5,361 bases of DNA from contig CALBNQ010000056.1 of the NCBI GenBank assembly GCA_937896495.1, positions 1-5,361 of the forward strand. Reading direction: 5' to 3'. Of this stretch, positions 1 through 3,909 are shown in pieces (within the stretch, counting starts at the first letter, position 1; every line of letters begins with the position of its first letter). The position numbers and the translations under genes were made by a program. The notes below the pieces were generated by a model that did not search any database, was not told the DNA's origin, and saw only the letters and a list, made by a program, of their open reading frames with translations. The DNA comes from an uncultured archaeon (GTDB lineage: Archaea > Thermoproteota > Nitrososphaeria > Nitrososphaerales > Nitrosopumilaceae).

Positions 1-182
1 AATTAAAAGAGATTTATTCTGAAGAAAAATTGGGAACTGTTTCAAAATTTGAATATTTCAAAAAATCTCTACTAATCCCTGGAAAAATCAATAACAAAAA
101 AACAAAAGCTAAATTTCAAAATGGACGATTAGAAATCAAAATCCCAAAAAAGACCTTATCTCAGGCAGTAAAAATTGATTAA
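1..182 (+). CDS. Hsp20/alpha-crystallin small heat-shock protein, C-terminal part
   Basis: Partial gene: the reading frame is open from base 3 to the TAA at 180-182 and gives the last 59 residues; the start lies before the window. The stretch KFEYFKKSLLIPGKI followed by AKFQNGRLEIKIPK has the order of the second half of an alpha-crystallin domain: the strand ending in L-x-I-P-G, then the (A/K)-x-x-x-NG-x-L-x-I-x-(I/V)-PK strand pair that closes it. Family members are ATP-independent cytoplasmic holdase chaperones that form oligomers. The tail ends in VKID, whose V-x-I could be the I-x-I/V anchor that packs on a neighbouring subunit; that reading is inferred. A short T-run follows the stop. 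The upstream half cannot be judged, so fusion or truncation is not excluded. Confidence 0.8.
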   Translation, partial: LKEIYSEEKLGTVSKFEYFKKSLLIPGKINNKKTKAKFQNGRLEIKIPKKTLSQAVKID

Positions 183-189
183 AATTTAA

Positions 190-194
190 TTTTT
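190..194 (+). terminator. T-run after the Hsp20 gene
   Basis: A run of five T begins eight bases after the Hsp20 stop codon, in the 30-base gap before the convergent gene. Archaeal RNA polymerase often stops at T-rich tracts without a hairpin. It is short, so this is a weak call. Confidence 0.35.
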
Positions 195-212
195 AACATT
201 ACATTAAACCAA

Positions 213-632
213 TTAATCTTCAATTACGTGTTGTTCTAAAATTCCAATACATTCGTTTAGTACGATATTGTCTGAAATTGCATTAGTTAGTTTGAAATTA
301 AATTCATGATTTAGTTGCTGATCAAACTCCGCCATATCATTTCTATATGTATTACAAGCAGAATGCAATAAACGCCAGTAATAGTATCCCTTATTCATCT
401 CATTTTTGATTTGATCTTGCTCCATTGAAAACACTCTAGTCATATTTTCATAGTCTTTTTTGTAATTCTCAAATTTTGTTTTTAATATGGGTGGTAATTC
501 TTGAAACCATTCTCTTCCTTCACTTGATTTTTCAATATTGTTGATTTTTTGCATTTGATATGTAATTGAATCTTTTAGAACTTCTAAAACATCATTGGAT
601 TCAAGTAAATTCACTAGTTTGATGTTTATCAT
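213..632 (-). CDS. Hypothetical protein, 139 aa, helical
   Basis: I do not recognise this family. The frame runs from ATG at 632 to TAA at 213 with no closer upstream start. The protein is charged and soluble, with no signal peptide or membrane segment. It appears mainly alpha-helical, with a possible coiled region at about residues 50-80 (KFENYKKDYENMTRVFSMEQ and on). An aromatic cluster, YYYWRLLH, lies at 83-90, and single cysteines at 93 and 128. Most lysine and glutamate codons are AAA/GAA as in neighbouring genes, so nothing suggests recent transfer. It converges on the Hsp20 gene with 30 bases between stop codons and diverges from the first USP gene, sharing a 144-base 5' region that carries a perfect palindrome (685-705). 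That context suggests possible co-regulation with the USP gene but gives no function. That it is a real gene is likely from length and composition. Confidence 0.7.
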   Translation of the reverse strand: MINIKLVNLLESNDVLEVLKDSITYQMQKINNIEKSSEGREWFQELPPILKTKFENYKKDYENMTRVFSMEQDQIKNEMNKGYYYWRLLHSACNTYRNDMAEFDQQLNHEFNFKLTNAISDNIVLNECIGILEQHVIED

Positions 633-684
633 ATTTTTTATAAAATTTTGATGAAGTTAAGCTTATTGATAATTACCAGTCATT

Positions 685-705
685 AATGTAAACTAATTTT
701 ACATT
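685..705. promoter_or_regulatory. Operator-like palindrome before the first USP gene
   Basis: Perfect 8-bp inverted repeat: AATGTAAA (685-692), five-base spacer CTAAT, TTTACATT (698-705). It lies in the intergenic region between divergent genes, about 53 bases from the start of the 139-aa gene and about 72 bases before ATG 777. It sits just upstream of the probable TATA box at 720-727, a usual place for an archaeal activator or repressor site. The repeat is seen directly; the operator role is inferred. Confidence 0.45.
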
Positions 706-719
706 CTTTGATTCCGTTT

Positions 720-727
720 TTTTAAAA
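720..727 (+). promoter_or_regulatory. Putative TATA box of the first USP gene
   Basis: TTTTAAAA within a T-rich run, centred about 53 bases before ATG 777. With the usual archaeal distance of about 26 bases, transcription would start near 750. That would place the in-frame TTG at 735 outside the transcript and supports ATG 777 as the start. Prediction from sequence only. Confidence 0.4.
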
Positions 728-776
728 TTGATAATTGTCTGATGTGGTTAATAGTTATGATTTTGTACTTTTAATC

Positions 777-1205
777 ATGAGCAAAAAAATTATGGTTTGT
801 TTGGATGGTTCAAAAAATTCCCTTAGAGGACTAGATGCAGCAATTACATTTGCAAAACAATCTGATGCTGCAATTGTCGGTATTCACAGTGATACTAGTT
901 TTAGCGCATTTTCTGCAGTACGTGCGCCTATCTTACCTGAGAAAAGATGGAAAAAGAACATCAAAGAGATAATTCTTACAGCAAAGAAAAGAGTGGAAAA
1001 AAACAAAATTGAATTTTTAGGTGTAGTAATTGGTGGTCATTCATCAGGGATTGATTTGACTACATTTGCAAATAACCCTGGAAATAAAATCGATCAAATT
1101 GTAATTGGTTCAAGAGGTATGGGATTTCCAAAAGAGTTATTCTTTGGCAGTACGTCAAACTTTGTGTTACACAAAGCCAAAGCTCCTGTAACCATAATAA
1201 AATAA
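777..1205 (+). CDS. Universal stress protein (USP), ATP-binding type
   Basis: Single-domain UspA-fold protein of 142 aa, a cytoplasmic nucleotide-binding stress protein that normally acts as a dimer. I chose ATG 777 over the in-frame TTG at 735: from 777 the protein begins MSKKIMVCLDGS, matching the usual first beta strand ending in D-x-S or D-G-S, whereas the extra 14 residues match nothing. Asp10 is the adenine-side acidic residue of the family. The ATP signature G-2x-G-9x-G-S is intact near the C-terminus: Gly111 (GSRGMG), Gly114, Gly124-Ser125. The end, APVTIIK, is the standard last strand. The middle (about 40-60, SFSAFSAVRAPILPEKRW) is the variable loop region. There is no Shine-Dalgarno sequence. 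It converges on the winged-helix gene, with a hairpin and T-runs between. ATP binding is well supported by the motif; the physiological role is unknown. Confidence 0.9.
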   Translation: MSKKIMVCLDGSKNSLRGLDAAITFAKQSDAAIVGIHSDTSFSAFSAVRAPILPEKRWKKNIKEIILTAKKRVEKNKIEFLGVVIGGHSSGIDLTTFANNPGNKIDQIVIGSRGMGFPKELFFGSTSNFVLHKAKAPVTIIK

Positions 1206-1206
1206 A

Positions 1207-1212
1207 TTTTTT
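1207..1212 (+). terminator. T-run after the first USP gene
   Basis: Six T begin two bases after the TAA stop at 1203-1205, with further T-rich sequence at 1229-1237. This suits U-tract termination in archaea. A hairpin 60 bases further on (1267-1286) could serve as a second stop. Confidence 0.5.
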
Positions 1213-1264
1213 AACTATTTCATTATAAATTTCTTTTAAAATATTATTTACACAAAAATTGAGT

Positions 1265-1591
1265 TTAGTTGAGAATTATCTCAACTTTAATTTTTCCTTC
1301 GTTAAAATCGGCATTGATTGATTTTATTTTGCTCTTGTAGATGAAAAATTTCTTTCCATCTTGAGAAATAGATCCTGAAGTTTTCAGTAATTTGTTATCA
1401 CATAGGGTTTGTATTCTTCTGTACACTGTACTTATTGGAATACCTGTATCTGCAGTGATTTCTATAACTGATTTTGGTTTATACATGATTGTTTCTAGAA
1501 TGATTCCAGAATATTTGTCAGACACAATTCCAATCAATGCATTTTTCTTTGAATTTTCTTCAATTTTTAATGGTGTTTGCATGAAGGTCAT
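1265..1591 (-). CDS. Small winged-helix (ArsR-like) transcription regulator
   Basis: Protein of 108 aa with one winged helix-turn-helix. Residues 27-38 (YSGIILETIMYK) fit helix 1, and 41-49 (SVIEITADT) helix 2. Residues 51-70, starting IPISTVYRRIQTLCDNKLL, have the pattern of a recognition helix and the following strand. Residues 71-87 (TSGSISQDGKKFFIYKSK) form the wing hairpin, and 90-107 two more beta strands. There is no metal-binding Cys motif and no separate ligand domain; Cys64 is the only cysteine. ATG 1591 is used; Met4 (1582) is an alternative. A TATA-like tract at 1611-1622 is at the right distance for a leaderless transcript from 1591. Targets are unknown; AATG/CATT repeats upstream may be an autoregulatory site (inference). 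Such small regulators are common in thaumarchaea. The stop codon lies at the edge of a strong hairpin shared with the convergent USP gene. Confidence 0.82.
   Translation of the reverse strand: MTFMQTPLKIEENSKKNALIGIVSDKYSGIILETIMYKPKSVIEITADTGIPISTVYRRIQTLCDNKLLKTSGSISQDGKKFFIYKSKIKSINADFNEGKIKVEIILN
1267..1286. terminator. Bidirectional terminator-like hairpin
   Basis: Perfect 8-bp inverted repeat: AGTTGAGA (1267-1274), loop ATTA, TCTCAACT (1279-1286), with three G-C pairs. It overlaps the last codons and one base of the stop of the winged-helix gene. On the + strand it is followed by TTAATTTTT (to 1295); on the - strand a T5 run follows about nine bases later (1255-1259 as A on the + strand). 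Both convergent transcripts could end here. The hairpin is seen; its role is inferred. Confidence 0.5.
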
Positions 1592-1610
1592 CTATGTTTT
1601 TACGTTAACA

Positions 1611-1622
1611 TTTAACTTAAAA
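1611..1622 (-). promoter_or_regulatory. Putative TATA box of the winged-helix gene
   Basis: On the minus strand this reads TTTTAAGTTAAA and lies 20-31 bases before ATG 1591, the spacing expected for a transcript starting at or next to the start codon. There is no Shine-Dalgarno sequence, which agrees with leaderless translation. Confidence 0.45.
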
Positions 1623-1633
1623 TTAGTGAAAGA

Positions 1634-1664
1634 CAATGCCATTCAGTGCAATGTAATACCATTG
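1634..1664. promoter_or_regulatory. AATG/CATT repeat cluster upstream of the winged-helix gene
   Basis: Four half-sites occur in 31 bases: CAATG (1634-1638), CCATT (1639-1643), CAATG (1649-1653) and CCATTG (1659-1664). The last two form the inverted repeat CAATG-N6-CATTG, and the outer pair forms ACAATG...CATTGT. The cluster sits just upstream of the putative TATA box. The 7-mer AATGTAA (1650-1656) also forms part of the palindrome at 685-705. A regulator-binding role is inferred. Confidence 0.35.
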
Positions 1665-1718
1665 TGTTTATAGAAATAATATTTGAATAATTCTAAACAA
1701 AAAATTCTATTTTTAAAA

Positions 1719-1760
1719 GTTTGTTTTAATTTTTCTATTGTTCAAATTAATTAAACAAAC
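1719..1760 (-). terminator. Bulged hairpin followed by T-run after the four-CBS gene
   Basis: The arms GTTTGTTTTAATT (1719-1731) and AATTAAACAAAC (1749-1760) are complementary except for one bulged base, around a 17-base loop. The hairpin starts 12 bases after the stop codon of the four-CBS gene. On the minus strand it is followed directly by TTTT (1715-1718 as A), then more AT-rich sequence. This resembles an intrinsic terminator. It is almost entirely A-T, so stability is modest. Confidence 0.4.
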
Positions 1761-1772
1761 ATTGTATGTGAT

Positions 1773-2603
1773 TTATTTTATGACGTATTCTGATATTTCA
1801 GGTGATAGTAATACATTACAAATATCCCACGGGGTAACAATATGATCATTGTAGATAACATAGGGGTGAAACATGTCATACATCATTGCAGATACTTCCT
1901 GGATCTTCAAATCATTTGGAATAATTCTGGCTTTTTCTAAAGTGACAATATCTATTGATTCATTAAGAAAATCATCTATTTCTTTGAGATATTTCATTTT
2001 TTCTGAAATTGCCTCTATGATTAATCGATCACTAAGATATTTGTTAGAACGTTCAAGTAAAATTTTACGTGTTTTATTTTTGAACATTGAATTTATTACA
2101 TCTCCAAATGTATCCCCTTTTTTAAAGAAAACTGGTTGTTTTTTTGTCAAATCTGATATTGAGAAATTTGTTTTACATCGCATGCCTATTTCTAAGACTT
2201 TTTGAGCTGAAATTGCCGAATAAAACCCCCATTTGTTAGGAATAATTGCAAATGCCCTGCTTCTCTCTTTCCATAAACTCATTAATTCTTTGTACTTTGT
2301 ATTTTCAGTTACTATCACTGGATCTCTTTCCATAATATCTTCGACATTGAAATCATAAAACAGACTTCGAGATGGATTTTTTAGTAAATTTTCAAGAATT
2401 TCTTTCCCACCAATGGTTCCAATTGGATTGTTGTTTTCTATAACTATCACAGAATCTGTTATGGATTCTAAATATTGAACAAGCATTCCTGCAACTACCC
2501 ATACTTTTTCGCCTTTGTTAATATGAATACAAAATGAAAGAGTCAATGTATCTGGTAATAATTCCCCAATTGTTCTTTTTGATACTGGATAATTTTTTAG
2601 CAT
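1773..2603 (-). CDS. Tandem CBS-domain protein with four divergent CBS repeats
   Basis: Protein of 276 aa without signal peptide or membrane segment, read as two CBS pairs (Bateman modules) and nothing else. Approximate repeats: 11-75 (VIVIENNNPIGTIGGKEIL), 87-139 (VEDIMERDPVIVTENTKYKE and on), 148-199 (ISDLTKKQPVFFKKGDTF and on), 216-267 (IDIVTLEKARIIP to VTPWDICNVLL). CBS pairs usually bind AMP, ATP or S-adenosyl compounds and control a partner. The ligand signature G-h-h-T/S-x-x-D is kept only in repeat 4 (Thr257, Asp260, in IVTPWDI). Repeat 1 has TIGGKE, repeat 2 has SAISAQK and repeat 3 has SDRLII, so those sites look altered or lost. A 35-residue helical linker (about 195-215) precedes repeat 4. 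No output domain is fused, so a separate partner is likely but unknown. It lies 180 bases downstream of the two-CBS gene and probably has its own promoter. Confidence 0.75.
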   Translation of the reverse strand: MLKNYPVSKRTIGELLPDTLTLSFCIHINKGEKVWVVAGMLVQYLESITDSVIVIENNNPIGTIGGKEILENLLKNPSRSLFYDFNVEDIMERDPVIVTENTKYKELMSLWKERSRAFAIIPNKWGFYSAISAQKVLEIGMRCKTNFSISDLTKKQPVFFKKGDTFGDVINSMFKNKTRKILLERSNKYLSDRLIIEAISEKMKYLKEIDDFLNESIDIVTLEKARIIPNDLKIQEVSAMMYDMFHPYVIYNDHIVTPWDICNVLLSPEISEYVIK

Positions 2604-2614
2604 TATCTATAATA

Positions 2615-2632
2615 GATTTAATTCAATAAATC
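2615..2632 (-). promoter_or_regulatory. Putative promoter region of the four-CBS gene with a small inverted repeat
   Basis: GATTTA (2615-2620) and TAAATC (2627-2632) form a 6-bp inverted repeat with a 6-base spacer, 12-29 bases before ATG 2603. The minus-strand sequence here (TTTATTGAATTAAATC) is the best TATA-like tract at leaderless distance. Six-bp repeats are common by chance in DNA this AT-rich. Confidence 0.3.
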
Positions 2633-2783
2633 AGTAAACATCAATTATCATGTATAGTAATCAAATATTTTTAAATTGTATTTAAAAAGAAAACGAATTA
2701 CGAAAATAGTTTGTGTGTCTAAATTTTTGATTTTATGTACATGTGTTGGAAGTTGATTTTGCCGTTTAATAAAAAATAATTGA
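2633..2783. other. Intergenic region between the two CBS genes
   Basis: AT-rich spacer with no open frame beyond about 15 codons and no RNA gene that I can see. It holds the T-run that probably ends the two-CBS transcript (2771-2776) and further TATA-like tracts on the minus strand (2668-2690, TTTTTAAATAC and ATTTAAAAATA) that could be an alternative distal promoter for the four-CBS gene. Confidence 0.5.
2771..2776 (-). terminator. T-run after the two-CBS gene
   Basis: Six A on the + strand, that is TTTTTT on the transcribed minus strand, seven bases after the TAG stop at 2784-2786. This fits archaeal U-tract termination. No hairpin is evident. Confidence 0.45.
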
Positions 2784-3245
2784 CTAATTATATGGCACGT
2801 GTTCTGAATATATTTTTACAACTGAATGAAAATACATGTCTCTCATATCTTCTTCTACACATGTTGCAAGTAAATTAACAATATCTCTTGCAGTAATAAT
2901 CCCAACTATTTTATCATCATCAATTACAGGTAATTTCAAAATATTTCTATCGTGCATTAAATCAGACGCTGTACGTATAGATTCATCTGAATTTATTGAG
3001 AATAATGGTGTGGACATAATTTGTTTTACAGGCGAAGTAATTGGATATGCATGAGCTACAACCTTGATTGCAAAGTCCATATCTGTAACAATGCCAATTG
3101 GAGTATTATTCTCCATTACAACTATTGCACCGACCTTTGCGTCTTCCATCATTTTTGCAGCTTCATTTACAGTCATTGATGCATCAACAGAAATTACAGA
3201 TTTTGTCATGACATCTGCAATTGTTATTGTTTTACCGTTTTTCAT
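2784..3245 (-). CDS. CBS-domain pair protein (Bateman module)
   Basis: Stand-alone Bateman module of 153 aa. CBS1 covers about 8-63 (ITIADVMTKSVISVDASMTV to GIVTDMDFAIKVV). CBS2 covers about 73-127 (VKQIMSTPLFSINSDESIR to GIITARDIVNLL). Both keep the ligand signature G-h-h-T-x-x-D: Thr54/Asp57 in GIVTDMD and Thr118/Asp121 in GIITARD. Two intact sites for adenosine-type ligands (AMP, ADP, ATP or S-adenosylmethionine) are therefore expected. The Asp-Val-Met-(T/S) openings of both repeats are also typical of archaeal stand-alone CBS pairs. The tail (128-153, with EEDMRDMYFHSVVKIYSEH) is a short helical extension without a recognised domain. ATG 3245 is the start; there is no Shine-Dalgarno sequence. 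The gene diverges from the USP-dehydrogenase operon across 207 bases. Its ligand and protein partner are unknown. Confidence 0.9.
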   Translation of the reverse strand: MKNGKTITIADVMTKSVISVDASMTVNEAAKMMEDAKVGAIVVMENNTPIGIVTDMDFAIKVVAHAYPITSPVKQIMSTPLFSINSDESIRTASDLMHDRNILKLPVIDDDKIVGIITARDIVNLLATCVEEDMRDMYFHSVVKIYSEHVPYN

Positions 3246-3270
3246 ATTCTAGCAATATTATGTCAAATAA

Positions 3271-3296
3271 GATATTTCATATTCTTCAAAAATATC
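3271..3296 (-). promoter_or_regulatory. Inverted repeat in the promoter region of the two-CBS gene
   Basis: GATATTT (3271-3277) and AAATATC (3290-3296) form a perfect 7-bp inverted repeat with a 12-base spacer. The proximal arm lies 26-32 bases before ATG 3245, where a TATA box for a leaderless transcript would be (AAATATC on the minus strand). A bound protein could block the promoter. Very AT-rich arms weaken the case. Confidence 0.3.
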
Positions 3297-3301
3297 ACTC
3301 C

Positions 3302-3324
3302 TGAAAATCATCATTGAAAATCAT
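3302..3324. repeat. Short tandem direct repeat in the divergent intergenic region
   Basis: TGAAAATCAT occurs at 3302-3311 and again at 3315-3324, a 13-base period with three bases between. It lies midway between the divergent two-CBS and USP genes. It could be a pair of protein half-sites, but two copies of an AT-rich 10-mer are not strong evidence. Confidence 0.3.
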
Positions 3325-3401
3325 GACTGTATATTAAGTTAAATTTTATTTAATATTATTTTAGATGATTAAAATAAAAAAATTGATGGTTGTAGGAGGG
3401 A

Positions 3402-3442
3402 TTATCTAAACATAAGTTCCTATCAAAATAGGTCTTAGATAA
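3402..3442. promoter_or_regulatory. Nested inverted repeat in the leader of the second USP gene
   Basis: Outer arms TTATCTAA (3402-3409) and TTAGATAA (3435-3442) are perfect 8-bp complements. Inside them, CCTAT (3419-3423) and ATAGG (3428-3432) form a second perfect stem with loop CAAA. The structure ends ten bases before ATG 3453. If transcription starts from AT-rich TATA-like sequence near 3350-3362, it would fold in the 5' leader. If TTATCTAAA itself is the TATA box, it would be an operator. The repeats are seen; the role is inferred. Confidence 0.45.
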
Positions 3443-3452
3443 ATCTCAAATA

Positions 3453-3887
3453 ATGAAGTTTCAAAATATTTTAGTACCTGTAGATTTATCCAAACATTCT
3501 CTAAAATCTTTTAAGACTGCCTTAGATATCTCCAAAAAATATCATTCCAAGTTAACTGTTCTATCGTGCATTGAAATATTTCCTGCATATAGGTTGTATT
3601 ATGCTTCAACTACATTATCTCAACAAACAAAAAAACAAATTTCCATTGTTAAAAATCATTTCAATGAATTAGAATTGATGGCAAAAAAACATGATATTTC
3701 CATAAATTTCAAAATTTTAAAATCCTATTCAGTTGTAAAAGACATTGTAAATTTTGCAAAATCTAAAAAATTTGATCTGGTGATAATTGGTTCTCATGGG
3801 AGAACTGGATTTGATAAATTGCTTTTGGGAAGTGTTGCAAATGGTGTATCTCAAAAAATCAAATGCTCTGTTTTGATTGTAAAATAA
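3453..3887 (+). CDS. Universal stress protein (USP), ATP-binding type
   Basis: Single UspA-fold domain, 144 aa, predicted cytoplasmic dimer that binds ATP. It begins MKFQNILVPVDLSKHS, with Asp11 at the conserved position after the first strand. The signature G-2x-G-9x-G-S is complete: Gly113 (GSHGRTG), Gly116, then nine residues to Gly126-Ser127 (LLLGSVANGV). The C-terminal strand is CSVLIVK. This is the most canonical of the three USP proteins here. The start at ATG 3453 gives the expected N-terminus. Only 15 bases separate its stop from the dehydrogenase ATG, with no T-run between, so cotranscription is likely. A 9-bp inverted repeat spans the junction. Its leader carries a nested inverted repeat (3402-3442). 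A role in tuning or protecting the dehydrogenase under low energy is conceivable from the operon, but not shown. Confidence 0.92.
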   Translation: MKFQNILVPVDLSKHSLKSFKTALDISKKYHSKLTVLSCIEIFPAYRLYYASTTLSQQTKKQISIVKNHFNELELMAKKHDISINFKILKSYSVVKDIVNFAKSKKFDLVIIGSHGRTGFDKLLLGSVANGVSQKIKCSVLIVK

Positions 3888-3909
3888 ATCATTTATGATA
3901 AAATGATTT
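3886..3909 (+). promoter_or_regulatory. Intercistronic hairpin covering the dehydrogenase start codon
   Basis: AAATCATTT (3886-3894) and AAATGATTT (3901-3909) are perfect 9-bp complements around the loop ATGATA. The first arm contains the last two bases of the USP stop codon, and the second contains the whole ATG (3903-3905) of the dehydrogenase. Ribosomes finishing the USP gene would open the structure, so translation could be coupled. The stem has one G-C pair only and is therefore weak. No Shine-Dalgarno sequence precedes the ATG. Confidence 0.4.

Noticed and set aside
735..776. TTG at 735 as start of the first USP gene, giving a 156-aa product
   Set aside because: The extra 14 residues do not match the family and the probable TATA box at 720-727 would place transcription start downstream of it; ATG 777 gives the standard N-terminus.
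1392..1673. Open + strand frame of 93 codons opposite the winged-helix gene
   Set aside because: It is antisense to a gene with a clear winged-helix pattern, its product resembles no family, and it runs on into the AT-rich promoter region.
1675..1772. Replication origin or attachment site in the AT-rich stretch
   Set aside because: AT richness is general here; there is no neighbouring Cdc6/Orc or integrase gene and no repeated origin-box pattern, and the inverted repeat is better explained as a 3' end signal.
1873..2205. Open + strand frame of 110 codons opposite the four-CBS gene
   Set aside because: Antisense shadow of a longer gene with recognisable CBS repeats; its Ser/Ile-rich product is typical of reverse-strand reading of AT-rich coding sequence.
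2836..3252. Two short + strand frames (2836-3054, 3064-3252) opposite the two-CBS gene
   Set aside because: Both lie within a gene with two intact CBS signatures; the second looks membrane-like only because it is the hydrophobic reverse reading.
3302..3324. Beginning of a CRISPR array or other repeat array
   Set aside because: Only two 10-base copies three bases apart; far too short, and no spacers or further copies follow.
3395..3400. GGAGGG as Shine-Dalgarno sequence
   Set aside because: It is 52 bases before the USP start and has no start codon at a usable distance; other genes in the window have no such sequence.
3246..3452. tRNA or other structured RNA gene in the largest intergenic gap
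   Set aside because: No cloverleaf, no T-loop GTTCGA-type sequence and no G-C-rich stems such as would stand out in this background.
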